NCBI GenBank assembly: GCA_947479075.1 | Contig: CANJZR010000009.1 | Location: forward strand, 1-18,248 | From: Planctomycetaceae bacterium | GTDB taxonomy: Bacteria; Planctomycetota; Planctomycetia; Planctomycetales; Planctomycetaceae | DNA length: 18,248 bases | Direction of reading: 5' to 3' | Shown here: in pieces, positions 6,946 to 15,010 of the stretch | Layout of the letters: each line of letters starts with the position of its first letter | How positions within the stretch are numbered: the first letter of the stretch is position 1 | Notes under the pieces: model-generated | What the model was told of the DNA's origin: nothing | Databases searched by the model: none | Seen by the model: only the letters and a program-made list of their open reading frames with translations | Position numbers and translations under genes: made by a program

Positions 6946-7548
6946 ATGAAGCTCATGCAATACATTCTGTGCCTGGCGCTGGTTGCGACAGGAGTGCAGG
7001 CAGAAGACGCCGCGACTCCGCCCAATCCTGAGGCTGTGGCTGCGATCAAGGCCCTGGGCGGCAATGTGATGGCGATTGCCCAGAACGATCCCCGTCTCGA
7101 TGTGACGCTGCATCTGGCCGACAAAGAAGTCAACGATCAGGCTCTGGTCTCCGTTGGCAAGCTGGCCAACGTCATCTGGCTGAACCTGGCCCGGACCAAG
7201 ATCACGGATGCCGGACTCGCCTCGATCAAGGACATGAAGACGCTCGAACGTCTCCACCTCGAAAAGACTGCGATTACGGATGCGGGGCTCGCCCACCTCA
7301 CCGGGCTGGAGAATCTGACCTACCTCAATCTGTACGGCACCCAGGTCTCCGATGCCGGACTGGCCCAGCTGCACGGATTGAAGAAACTGAAGCGGGTGTT
7401 TGTGTTCGAGTCGAAGGTCACCCCGGAAGGGATCGCCGCGTTGAAGGCGGCCATGCCCGAGCTGCAGGTGATCGGCGGTCTGGAGACCAAGCCTGTGGAG
7501 CCTGCCAAACCTGCGGAAGAGCCCAAGCCTGCTGAACCAGCCAAGTAG
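6946..7548 (+). CDS. Secreted leucine-rich repeat protein
   Basis: A 200-residue protein with a signal peptide (about residues 1-19, cleavage near GVQA-ED). GGAGAG lies six bases before the ATG. Residues about 52-170 hold leucine-rich repeats of the 24-residue kind with the phrase T-x-I/V-T/S-DAGL repeated (TKITDAGLASI, TAITDAGLAHL, TQVSDAGLAQL, then a diverged SKVTPEGIAAL). These form a short curved solenoid used for protein binding. The C-terminal 25 residues are a Pro/Lys/Glu/Ala repeat (KPVEPAKPAEEPKPAEPAK), probably an extended tail that may interact with the cell wall or envelope. Small secreted proteins of this type are common in Planctomycetota; the partner is unknown. A clear terminator 15 bp downstream makes it a single-gene unit. 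Confidence 0.87.
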   Translation: MKLMQYILCLALVATGVQAEDAATPPNPEAVAAIKALGGNVMAIAQNDPRLDVTLHLADKEVNDQALVSVGKLANVIWLNLARTKITDAGLASIKDMKTLERLHLEKTAITDAGLAHLTGLENLTYLNLYGTQVSDAGLAQLHGLKKLKRVFVFESKVTPEGIAALKAAMPELQVIGGLETKPVEPAKPAEEPKPAEPAK

Positions 7549-7563
7549 CCAGCGGGTTGAAAC

Positions 7564-7594
7564 GCCTCGGGTCGGTAAATGTCCCGAGGCTTTT
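7564..7594 (+). terminator. Intrinsic terminator after the leucine-rich repeat gene
   Basis: A perfect 8-bp stem, GCCTCGGG (7564-7571) with CCCGAGGC (7583-7590), encloses an 11-base loop and is followed by TTTT and then TTTGG-like sequence. It is the best intrinsic terminator in the window and begins 15 bases after the stop codon. Confidence 0.85.
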
Positions 7595-7712
7595 GGGGTT
7601 TGGCTTGGGCCAGCATGGAGGCTGTCAGTTCCCCAGCTGATGGGAGAAATCTCTGGACACGCGAAACATCCTTCTGAAATTGGACCCGCCGACTCGACCT
7701 GTCGGTCAGAGA

Positions 7713-8867
7713 ATGTTTGCACCCCAGCTGCGCCTGGTCCTTGTCTTCGTGGGGTTGATAGCGACCGGCACGCTCCTGAATGCGGAGTCACCGCCATCGA
7801 CGGAAGCAGTACCAGCAGTACCAGCAGTACCAGCTGGCGAGCCGAAATCCGAGGATACGTCAGCTGCGGTAGATTCGCCCCCGCCCATCGTCATTCCTCC
7901 CGAGATCGCGAAAGCGGTGGAAGAACTGACGTCCGATGAGTTTTCCGTCCGGCAGCAGGCAACAAATCGTTTGCTGGCCCTGGGGCCTCCGGCGTTTGAG
8001 CCGCTGATTGTCTTACTCCATCAAGTGTCGGGCGAAGCAAGTCAGCGCATCCTCCTGGCTCTGGAGCAGATCTGGCTGAACACCCCCCTTCCGCAAGCCG
8101 ATGATCTGGAACTGCAGCTGGATGAGATCAGCCTGTCGTTCAGTCCGTATCAGCCAGCCGTGAAGCGGATCCTGCAACATCATCATCGTTTGCGAGAAGC
8201 ACGAGCGACGAGCGCTTTGCGAAAGCTGAACGCGGTCGTCCAGCTGAGGCCCGATGACAACGACCGTGAATTGCGGGCGAAACTGGATGCGGATCTCAGT
8301 GAATCCAAACAGCGCATCGCGATCATCATCCTGCCCCGCAGCTGGAAAGGGACCCCAGCTGACATTTGGCATATTCGGCGGCTGTCGCACACCGAGGTGC
8401 TGAATGTCTTTTATGTGCGAGGAATCAGTCTGTCGGAAGCGGACAGACAGGCGATGCGTATGGGTTTTCCTGAACTGGATGTGAGTGAGCGGTCTGAGAT
8501 CTTTATTGGTGTCGAGGGAAACCCTGTAGCATTCGACAATCGGAGCGGATGCCAGGTCACGGGGGTCCAACCCGAATCTCCTGCCTATATCGCGGGGCTC
8601 CAGGTCGGAGACCGAATACTGACGGTCGACGGCGTGGAGATCAGAGGCTTTGAAGATTTGGTCGAGAAACTCAAATCGAAACGCAGCTATCAGCCGATCG
8701 AGATGAGTATTGAGCGGTTTGCGGGTGAAGAGCCCACAATGGTGACGGTGATTGGTCTGCCGTGGGAGGTTCGCCGGTTCCCCACACCGCCCCCGCCGCC
8801 TCGCGCTGAGTCACTGCTGGATCCTCCCACGTTTCCGCGGGGGCGAATGCAGATTTATCCGAACTAG
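7713..8867 (+). CDS. Secreted HEAT-like/PDZ-domain protein
   Basis: From the ATG at 7713 the protein is 384 residues with a signal peptide (1-24, ending LLNA-ES). A TTG at 7680 is an alternative start but would place a poor leader before the hydrophobic core; AGAGA next to the ATG is a weak ribosome binding site. Residues 30-62 are a Pro/Ala/Val linker containing VPA repeats. Residues about 64-120 hold a HEAT-like pair of helices (ELTSDEFSVRQQATNRLLAL), a motif common in planctomycetal exported proteins. Residues about 262-350 are a PDZ domain, with the strand/loop VQPESPAYIAGLQVGDRILT (285-304) and VDGVEIRGFEDL. No protease catalytic triad is present, so this is a binding or scaffold protein rather than a DegP-like protease. 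The C-terminus is Pro-rich. Its partner is unknown. Confidence 0.8.
   Translation: MFAPQLRLVLVFVGLIATGTLLNAESPPSTEAVPAVPAVPAGEPKSEDTSAAVDSPPPIVIPPEIAKAVEELTSDEFSVRQQATNRLLALGPPAFEPLIVLLHQVSGEASQRILLALEQIWLNTPLPQADDLELQLDEISLSFSPYQPAVKRILQHHHRLREARATSALRKLNAVVQLRPDDNDRELRAKLDADLSESKQRIAIIILPRSWKGTPADIWHIRRLSHTEVLNVFYVRGISLSEADRQAMRMGFPELDVSERSEIFIGVEGNPVAFDNRSGCQVTGVQPESPAYIAGLQVGDRILTVDGVEIRGFEDLVEKLKSKRSYQPIEMSIERFAGEEPTMVTVIGLPWEVRRFPTPPPPPRAESLLDPPTFPRGRMQIYPN
7806..7832 (+). repeat. Three tandem 9-bp copies coding for Val-Pro-Ala
   Basis: GCAGTACCA is repeated three times without mismatch (7806-7814, 7815-7823, 7824-7832) in the linker after the signal peptide of the PDZ protein. Each unit adds three residues in frame, so copy-number change would lengthen or shorten the linker without a frameshift. 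Confidence 0.85.
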
Positions 8868-8940
8868 CGGAGCTGTCAGGGTTTCGGGCGACAGATTGTC
8901 TCCGACGTTCGCTGGTAGCCTCTGGGCGCACCAAATCGAT

Positions 8941-8962
8941 TGCTAGCCCAAAAAGAAAAAAG
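8941..8962 (-). terminator. T-rich tract ending the tRNA transcript
   Basis: Directly after the tRNA 3' end, the minus strand reads CTTTTTTCTTTTTGGG. Six and five T residues after a stable folded RNA are suitable for termination and release. No separate hairpin is needed or seen. Confidence 0.55.
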
Positions 8963-9034
8963 TTGCCCGGCAGGGATTCGAACCCCGACTGAGTGATTCA
9001 GAATCACTAGTGCTAACCGTTACACTACCAGGCA
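8963..9034 (-). tRNA. tRNA-Gln (anticodon CTG)
   Basis: A 72-base cloverleaf fits without gaps: acceptor TGCCTGG with CCGGGCA (one G-T pair), D stem GTGT/GCAC, anticodon stem AGTGA/TCACT with loop TTCTGAA, four-base variable region, T stem CGGGG/CCCTG around TTCGAAT, and discriminator A. The anticodon is CTG (plus-strand 8999-9001), which reads CAG codons for glutamine. CCA is not encoded. It has its own promoter and T-tract, and lies between the PDZ gene (convergent) and mutL (divergent). No integrated element is visible at its 3' end. Confidence 0.95.
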
Positions 9035-9048
9035 GGCTGTGAACCCGA

Positions 9049-9077
9049 AGTTTATGCGGGGAGACGATCTCTGCCAA
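9049..9077 (-). promoter_or_regulatory. Promoter of the tRNA-Gln gene
   Basis: Minus strand: TTGGCA (9072-9077, five of six to consensus), a 17-base spacer, and TAAACT (9049-9054, four of six). Transcription would begin near 9042, about eight bases before the mature tRNA 5' end, leaving a short leader for RNase P to remove. Confidence 0.6.
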
Positions 9078-9265
9078 GTGAGTTCTGAAAACCTGCTGCG
9101 AGCAGGCGATTCTCGCCGGTTTTATGTCGCTTTTGAGATTCACGCTGGCAAATTCGACACCTGAAGCGGACATCACAGCCGTGCCCGTCGGTGAGGGAGC
9201 TCTCTCCCCCTTTGGATTCTCGACGAGTACACTTTCGGTGGCTCTTACTCTCCCCCACTCGCGGA

Positions 9266-11401
9266 ATGGATGCCATGTCGGCCACCACGGATCAGGCCCC
9301 CCGAATCCAACAACTTTCCGACAGCGTGATCAACAAGATCGCAGCTGGAGAGGTGATCGAGCGTCCCGCCAGTGTCATTAAGGAGCTCCTGGAGAACTCG
9401 ATCGATGCCCTGGCCACACGCATCGAAATCGAGATTCAGCGCGGCGGAGCTGACCTGATCCGCATTGTTGACGATGGCGAAGGGATCCATCCCGACGACC
9501 TGCCGCTGGCTGTCGCTCCCCACGCCACGAGCAAGCTGCGCAGTGCGGATGACCTGTTCCATGTCCGCTCGATGGGTTTTCGCGGCGAAGCGCTCGCCTC
9601 CATCGCCGAAATCTCCAAGCTGCGAATCCGTTCCCGGCAACCCGACTCCGACCTCGGCTCGGAACTCGTCGTTGACGGTGGCGAGGTCCAACCCATTGTC
9701 CCCTGCGGCTGTCCCGTCGGCACCTCGATCGAGGTCCGCGAGCTGTTCTACACGACCCCCGTCCGCCGTAAGTTCCTCAAGAACCCCTCTACCGAATTCG
9801 GTCACATCTCCGAGCAGTTCACCCGCATCGCCCTCGCGAACCCGAACCTGCACCTGGTCCTCAAGCACAACGACCGCACCGTCTACGAACTGCCCGCGAC
9901 GCAGCGTCTGCTCGAACGGCTGGAGTTGTTCTATGGCGGTGAACTGGCCAAAGACCTGATCCCCATCGAGATGCACCGCGATGGCAACCGCGTGTGGGGC
10001 TTTGTCGGTCACCCGAAACAATCCCGCACGACCCGCAAGCATCAGTATCTGTTCCTCAACGGTCGCTGGATTCAGGACCGGTCGCTGCAGCATGCCATCA
10101 ACGAGGCCTACCGCGGGCTGTTGATGGTTGGTCGGCAACCGGTGGCGTTTCTGTTCCTCGAAGCCTCGCCCGAGTCTTTCGATGTGAACGTCCATCCGAC
10201 AAAGAGCGAGGTCCGGTTCCTCGACAGCAGCGCACTCTTCCGGTTGATCCTCTCTGCGATCCGATCGAAGTTCCTGGGGATGGATCTGGGGGGAGTGCTC
10301 AATACCGATCGTCTCGTTCCGACGAGCAGCCAGGAGGGCGGCACGCTGGGCAGCACGCTCGAACAGGCTCCGGTCCACGACCTGCACTTCGATGAGCAGG
10401 AGTCGACCTCAGCTGTCGCTCCCCCACCCCAGCTGGTGATCGAGGAAGAGCTGTCGAACTGGGCCCAATCCCAGCTGGCGGACTGGAGACCCACCGAGGG
10501 CCGCCCTGCTCCGCGCGAAGCGAACTTCTCTCTGCGGGCCGAGTCCCACTCCCCGTTCTCCGAGGACTCCGGCGAACCCGAGCCAGAGTTTCCCTCAATC
10601 GACGTCTCCCGTGACGTGAACCACGTTCTGGATCGGTCATCAACTCCGTCAGCCAGTCCGCGCCCCCCAACGCCTCGCGATCCGATTCTGCCTGGAGTCG
10701 AGTCGACGTTCCGTCCATTCCCCGGCGGTCCCGAGCCCATCGCCAGCCGGGTTTTGTCATCTCTTCCAGCGCCGACTCTCACCGCAACCGCCAAAGTCTC
10801 CGAACTGCCCTCGACCAGCGCAGCTGGGGACGTGCGGGCGATGCAGGTCCACGACTGTTATCTCGTCGTCGAGACTCCCGATGGCGTCCACATCATCGAT
10901 CAGCACGCGCTGCATGAACGCATCATGTACGAACAGCTGCGCGAGCGGATTCTGAACAAGACCGCCGAGGTCCAGCGGCTGCTCGTCCCGATTCCCGTCG
11001 AGCTCACTCCCCGCGAGGTCTCGATCGCTCTCGACAACACCGAGCTGCTGGCGGAGCTGGGGCTGCTGGTTCAGGAGTTCGGTGGCAATACGGTTGCTTT
11101 GAGCGGCATCCCCACGCTGATCCGCCGGGCCGACCCCGCCGAACTGCTCAAGTCGGTGATCGACAAGATCGATTCCCAGGACGAAAAGATCACCCGCCGC
11201 GACCTGCTCGACAGCCTCCTGCACATGATGTCGTGCAAGGCTGCGATTAAGGCGGGACAGCGTCTCTCCCCCGAAGAGATCGCTTCGCTGCTGGAACAGC
11301 GTCACCTCTGCGACGACCACCACCACTGCCCCCACGGCCGCCCGACCTCGCTCAAGCTGTCGAAGAACGAACTCGACCGCCAGTTCGGCCGGTTGGGGTA
11401 A
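9266..11401 (+). CDS. mutL: DNA mismatch repair protein MutL, endonuclease type
   Basis: MutL couples mismatch recognition by MutS to strand incision. The 711-residue protein has the N-terminal GHKL ATPase with NKIAAGEVIERPASVIKELL (23-42, catalytic Glu40), N44, IVDDGEGI (67-74), ATSKL (87-91) and GFRGEALASIAEI (104-116), then the transducer domain with FLNGRWI and DVNVHPTKSEVRF. Residues about 365-540 are a low-complexity Pro/Ser/Glu linker. The C-terminal dimerisation domain has the nuclease motif DQHALHERIMYE (545-556), fitting DQHA(x)2E(x)4E, plus the further metal-site residues C657 (SCKAAIKAG) and C688/H690 (CPHGRPT). A nicking endonuclease is therefore expected, unlike E. coli MutL, which relies on MutH. 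The start could also be the ATG at 9275; ribosome binding sites are poor for both. It is a single gene on the plus strand; mutS is not in the window. Confidence 0.97.
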   Translation: MDAMSATTDQAPRIQQLSDSVINKIAAGEVIERPASVIKELLENSIDALATRIEIEIQRGGADLIRIVDDGEGIHPDDLPLAVAPHATSKLRSADDLFHVRSMGFRGEALASIAEISKLRIRSRQPDSDLGSELVVDGGEVQPIVPCGCPVGTSIEVRELFYTTPVRRKFLKNPSTEFGHISEQFTRIALANPNLHLVLKHNDRTVYELPATQRLLERLELFYGGELAKDLIPIEMHRDGNRVWGFVGHPKQSRTTRKHQYLFLNGRWIQDRSLQHAINEAYRGLLMVGRQPVAFLFLEASPESFDVNVHPTKSEVRFLDSSALFRLILSAIRSKFLGMDLGGVLNTDRLVPTSSQEGGTLGSTLEQAPVHDLHFDEQESTSAVAPPPQLVIEEELSNWAQSQLADWRPTEGRPAPREANFSLRAESHSPFSEDSGEPEPEFPSIDVSRDVNHVLDRSSTPSASPRPPTPRDPILPGVESTFRPFPGGPEPIASRVLSSLPAPTLTATAKVSELPSTSAAGDVRAMQVHDCYLVVETPDGVHIIDQHALHERIMYEQLRERILNKTAEVQRLLVPIPVELTPREVSIALDNTELLAELGLLVQEFGGNTVALSGIPTLIRRADPAELLKSVIDKIDSQDEKITRRDLLDSLLHMMSCKAAIKAGQRLSPEEIASLLEQRHLCDDHHHCPHGRPTSLKLSKNELDRQFGRLG

Positions 11402-11410
11402 GTTGAAGAA

Positions 11411-11554
11411 TTTTGAACCACGAAAGACACGAAGCACACGAAAAGGAAGTGTGTTCATTCACAGTTCAATCAATAATCGACTATTTCGTGAAGTGCTGTT
11501 AGGGGGATGCCAGATAGAACTCCATCCATTTTCGTGTGCTTCGTGGTTATTCAA
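11411..11554. repeat. Inverted-repeat element between mutL and the DUF1501 gene
   Basis: A perfect 16-bp inverted repeat has arms ACGAAGCACACGAAAA (11429-11444) and TTTTCGTGTGCTTCGT (11529-11544), separated by 84 bases. Both arms extend outward into AACCACGAA-type sequence: the left begins GAACCACGAAAGACACG at 11415, and the right ends GTGGTTATTC at 11554. The left arm has one more short ACACGAAG-like unit than the right. The interior is AT-richer than the neighbouring genes and has no ORF of note. The layout resembles a small non-autonomous or REP-like element, or a folded 3' region serving both convergent genes. A related single copy is at 6801-6822. Confidence 0.6.
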
Positions 11555-11586
11555 TCTTCTGATGAACCATTACCAGTCCGCCAACC

Positions 11587-13044
11587 TCACGCATACACCG
11601 CCTGCATGACCTTACCTTCGCTCATCGCATAGGGGCGGCTGAAGTGGTCGAAGTAGTGGGTCGCCGGGTCGATCCCCAGAGCGGAGAAGATCGTGGCTGT
11701 CACGTCCCAGGGGCCATACGAGTTTGTCAGCGGATAAGCCCCGCGCGAATCCGAGGCTCCGACCACCACCCCGCGTGAGACACCCGCCCCGGCCATGACG
11801 ATCGAATAGACGCTGCTCCAGTGTTTGCGCCCCGGGCTGACTCCCGCAAAGTTTCGTTCCACAGCCACGAGCGGGGCGCGGCCGAACTCGCCCATGCCGA
11901 TGACCAGCGTCTCATCGAGCAGCCCGCGCTGGTCCATGTCCTCGATCAAAGCCGAGAAGCTCTGGTCGAATCGCGGCAGCAGCTGGTGCTGCAGTCCCTC
12001 AAAGATGTCGTTGTGATTATCCCACCCGTACAGATCGCCGCTCTTCGGGTCGATGTCCTGGCCGCGGTTGTTGTGGTTCCACATGACCGTCACCAGCGGC
12101 ACTCCCGCCTCGACCAGTCTTCGCCCCAGCAGGCAGGCCTGCCCCGAACGATTCCGCCCATAGCGGTCTCTCAATTCAGGAGTTTCCCGGTGCAGCTCAA
12201 ACGCCCGGGCGGTGTCTTCCTGAGACAGCATTTCGAACGCATCGCGGTAACGCTCCTGTTTGTCGGCCCACTGCACGTCCCTCTGGCTCTCCGGGATCGA
12301 TTGCTCTATCGACCGCAGCAACGACTCGCGGGCCCGCATTCGCGCAACCGGCAGGTCAAGCCGCGGCTCCAGCGATGGGATGGCCAGGTCTCCACGACTG
12401 ACATCTCCGAGCGTCAGCGGGTCATAACTCTTGCCGAGGAAGCCCCCGAACTGTCCCGGCCCCAGCACGAGCGGTACCTCAGCGGGCCCATTCAGATTCA
12501 CAGCTGTCTGAGGAAACCGAGACGAGAACTGCACACGCTGCAGAACTGCTCCCATGCACGGAGCATCGGTCAGGTCGGGCGGATCGTTGGAGCTGCGACG
12601 GCGGTGGTAGCGTCCGGTCATTGCCAGATGAAAAGACGACCCGTGGTCGAGGTCCTCATGGGCCATGCTCCTGACAACGCACAGCTTGTCAGCGATCTGG
12701 GCGATACGTGGCATGTGCTCGCAAAACCGTACGCTCGGGATCGCTGTCGCGATGGAGTCGAACGCCCCACGAATCTCCGGTGGGGCGTCGGGTTTCGGGT
12801 CCCACGTATCGATCTGACTCTGGCCACCGCTGGCGAAGATGATCAGCACTGACTTGGCAGTCCCAAATCCCGCTCGCTTGATGGACTCACTCGGTGCAGC
12901 ACTCGCCCGTCGCAGCTGTTGTCCGAGGAGTCCCCACCCCAGGGCAGCGATCCCCTGTTGATGCAGCCATGCACGTCGCCCGTAAGGGGTCTGTCGCAGG
13001 TCGGCGGGGACTGACGGATCAGACAAGCAAGTCATCCAAAGCAT
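11587..13044 (-). CDS. DUF1501 protein, exported, sulfatase-like fold
   Basis: A 485-residue DUF1501 protein, a family expanded in Planctomycetota and related to the alkaline phosphatase/sulfatase superfamily. Signatures are VLIIFASGGQSQIDTWDPKP (about 66-85), RFCEHMPRIAQIADKLCVVR, MAHEDLDHGSSFHLAMTGRY, VTVMWNHNNRGQDID, GWDNHNDIF, LLDETLVIGMGEFGRAP, GRKHW and GPWDVTATIFSALGIDPATHY. Usual members have GGPSHIDTFD-type and GEFGRTP motifs; here the first is GGQSQIDTWD and the second GEFGRAP. The N-terminus has a twin-arginine-like leader (YGRRAWLHQQGIAALGWGLL, from about residue 21), suggesting Tat export. The only start in frame before a stop is the ATG at 13044 (or the one at 13035). It follows the M81 gene by 63 bp, probably in one transcript. 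The substrate is unknown; the partner genes usual in this phylum (DUF1549/DUF1553) are not beside it. Confidence 0.9.
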   Translation of the reverse strand: MLWMTCLSDPSVPADLRQTPYGRRAWLHQQGIAALGWGLLGQQLRRASAAPSESIKRAGFGTAKSVLIIFASGGQSQIDTWDPKPDAPPEIRGAFDSIATAIPSVRFCEHMPRIAQIADKLCVVRSMAHEDLDHGSSFHLAMTGRYHRRRSSNDPPDLTDAPCMGAVLQRVQFSSRFPQTAVNLNGPAEVPLVLGPGQFGGFLGKSYDPLTLGDVSRGDLAIPSLEPRLDLPVARMRARESLLRSIEQSIPESQRDVQWADKQERYRDAFEMLSQEDTARAFELHRETPELRDRYGRNRSGQACLLGRRLVEAGVPLVTVMWNHNNRGQDIDPKSGDLYGWDNHNDIFEGLQHQLLPRFDQSFSALIEDMDQRGLLDETLVIGMGEFGRAPLVAVERNFAGVSPGRKHWSSVYSIVMAGAGVSRGVVVGASDSRGAYPLTNSYGPWDVTATIFSALGIDPATHYFDHFSRPYAMSEGKVMQAVYA

Positions 13045-13080
13045 GGTTCGTCGGGGAACGTCACATCAGTGTGAGATCAT

Positions 13081-13087
13081 ACCTCCT
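13081..13087 (-). promoter_or_regulatory. Consensus Shine-Dalgarno sequence out of place
   Basis: AGGAGGT on the minus strand ends one base before an ATG that opens a four-codon ORF (MISH, stop). The DUF1501 start lies 36 bases further on. It is the strongest ribosome binding sequence in the window but is badly spaced for either start. Confidence 0.4.
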
Positions 13088-13107
13088 GTGGAGACGCGAG
13101 TCACCGA

Positions 13108-14598
13108 CTATCTCTGCGGAGGGAATTCCACCGGGAACACAGACCGGGTGCGTCTTTTGTAGGCCAGCTGGGTGAAGTCGTGAGTATGTGTCCCCGCTGC
13201 GTCGACGTTGGTGATCGACCCGGCGAAGCGCTCAAATCCCGAACGGAAGTGGACCGACGATTTGACCGCAATGTACTTCATCGCCGGACAATCGATCCCC
13301 AGCGTCTTCGCGAACGCCGGCCCAAGCGGTTGCTCCGCAGCTGTGACAACGACGACGGAGACTCCGTCCTGTTTCAGCCAGGCCGAGCACCCCATGTTCC
13401 CGGTCAGGCCCGCATACATCGGCCCGTCGTAGGTAAAGTCGCCGTGCGAGATCCCCATGACCTCGGCATTCATCTCGACCGGTGGGCCCTGAATCGGATC
13501 GGACTTACCGCCGACCTGTACCCGAATTCGTTGACCGACCCCCGCCTGATGGGCCAGCTGGGCGACCTCGGGATCGACGATGTAGAGGACCACGGCATCC
13601 TGCAGCTTGAGGTCGATAAATGTTCTGAGGATCTCCGTCGAGTCACCCGGGGCACCACCTCCGGTGTTGTCCGCCTGATCGGCCAGAATGATCGGGTAGC
13701 GGCCCAGCTGTTCACCCTTCCGGATGGCATCACGAACTCGGACCGGCGGAGCGTACCAGCGCTGGCGATTATCCCAGACCCACGCCGCCAGCTCTTCGGC
13801 TGCTGCGGTTGCCAGTGACTGATCACCATCAGCGACGACGATCACGCTGACTCCTACATCAGGGACATCGGCCCACGGGAATCCGGTTGAGATGGTCGCT
13901 GACAGAATTCCTGGCCGTTTCTCCAGATCATGAACCCGTTGCAGAACCTCGTTCATCGGGGGATGAGCGGTGACCTGAGTCGGCGTTCCCCAGAACATGG
14001 GGATCGGACGCAGAGCCATCACCGGCTGCACTTCGTGTCGAATCACCCGCACGATTAAGTCAGCTGCCTCCCACCCCCGTTCCGCCATGTCGACATGCGG
14101 GTAGGTATCAAAGCCGATGATCGCCGTGGCGGCATCGACCCGCCGCTGCGTGTGATTCCCGTGCAGGTCGAAAGTCACCACAACTGGGCGATCGGGGCCA
14201 AGGTATTGTCGGACAGCTTCCACGAAATCGCCGTCACCATCATCGATTCCCTCGATCACCATCGCTCCGTGCAGATCGAGCAGCACACCGTCGACGGGGC
14301 CACCCTCCGCTTCTGCTTCCTTCAACCGGTCGAGGAATTCCTGTTTGAGCGTCTCATAATCCTCCCGCACGATCAGCCCGGCCGGATACGCAAATGCCCA
14401 CAGCAGCGGCACGATCTCGAATCCGAGCTGCTTCGCTCCATCGATGAATCCTCCGGTGCAGATATTCGTGTCGGTGAACCTTTTGAGGATCTCGGGCCCG
14501 CGATAGATCCCAAACCCGGCCTCAAAATCGGCCACTCGGGTGGGAAGTTTGGAAAAGGAACTGGTCTCGTGAGAGATTCCGCCGACTGCTATCCGCAT
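13108..14598 (-). CDS. M81-family metallopeptidase (MlrC-like)
   Basis: A 496-residue protein of the M81/MlrC family (microcystinase C and relatives; DUF1485 N-terminal part plus MlrC C-terminal part). AGGTGA precedes the ATG by about six bases. Motifs are GGISHETSSFS (6-16), DGVLLDLHGAMV (103-114), VTFDLHGNH (141-149), DTYPHVDMAERG (164-175) and DNTGGGAPGDST in the C-terminal half. D144, H146 and H168 keep exactly the spacing (2 and 22) of the MlrC zinc ligands Asp167, His169 and His191, so a metal centre should form. No signal peptide is evident, so it is probably cytoplasmic. Family members hydrolyse small linear peptides or amide bonds; microcystin is the studied substrate of one member and should not be assumed here. 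It is probably cotranscribed with the DUF1501 gene 63 bp downstream. It diverges from the giant RTX gene. Confidence 0.92.
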   Translation of the reverse strand: MRIAVGGISHETSSFSKLPTRVADFEAGFGIYRGPEILKRFTDTNICTGGFIDGAKQLGFEIVPLLWAFAYPAGLIVREDYETLKQEFLDRLKEAEAEGGPVDGVLLDLHGAMVIEGIDDGDGDFVEAVRQYLGPDRPVVVTFDLHGNHTQRRVDAATAIIGFDTYPHVDMAERGWEAADLIVRVIRHEVQPVMALRPIPMFWGTPTQVTAHPPMNEVLQRVHDLEKRPGILSATISTGFPWADVPDVGVSVIVVADGDQSLATAAAEELAAWVWDNRQRWYAPPVRVRDAIRKGEQLGRYPIILADQADNTGGGAPGDSTEILRTFIDLKLQDAVVLYIVDPEVAQLAHQAGVGQRIRVQVGGKSDPIQGPPVEMNAEVMGISHGDFTYDGPMYAGLTGNMGCSAWLKQDGVSVVVVTAAEQPLGPAFAKTLGIDCPAMKYIAVKSSVHFRSGFERFAGSITNVDAAGTHTHDFTQLAYKRRTRSVFPVEFPPQR

Positions 14599-15010
14599 GC
14601 TGGGTCACCTGAAACGTGGTGTTGATTCTCGAATTCAGTGTGACACCTGCGGAGAAGGCTGCAACCCTTCGCTGGTTCTGGGGGCATCACTCGGCTCTTG
14701 TGTCAGGGCTTATAACAGCCACCGTCGATTCTCCTTTTGCAGCCCTTACCCTTGGTACCAGCCTCAAACTGTGCATGGCAGGAGTAGCCGGGGCCACGTC
14801 ATCTCATCAAAGTCCCGCCGACCATTTTACCAAGTCCTCGCAACCGGTTTTGCGCTCCAGAAAAACGAATGGATGGCATTCTGACTGATGGGTAATCCGA
14901 TCACGAATCGAAAACAGGGAACATAGTCACATGGAGCCTGATCCACTCTGGGAGAGTGGCGTTCGCCCCTCATGGTTCTGATTCTTTCGTGCTTCCCGGA
15001 CTGCTCGCAG
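14599..15010. other. Gene-free divergent intergenic region
   Basis: About 410 bases separate the start of the M81 gene (leftward) from the start of the giant exported protein (rightward), so promoters for both should be here. A TATAAC at 14711-14716 is a possible plus-strand -10 but lacks a good -35. A short imperfect inverted repeat pairs AAGGCTGCAA near 14655-14664 with TTGCAGCCCTT at 14737-14747. The open frames present (for example 14616-14888) have no recognisable protein features. No RNA gene or mobile element was seen. Confidence 0.5.

Noticed and set aside
8963..9034. Attachment site of an integrated element at the tRNA 3' end
   Set aside because: No integrase gene and no duplicated tRNA 3' fragment is visible in the window.
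14616..14888. Plus-strand 90- and 95-codon ORFs in the divergent gap
   Set aside because: Two overlapping frames of similar length with no ribosome binding site, signal peptide or recognisable motif. Treated as non-coding.
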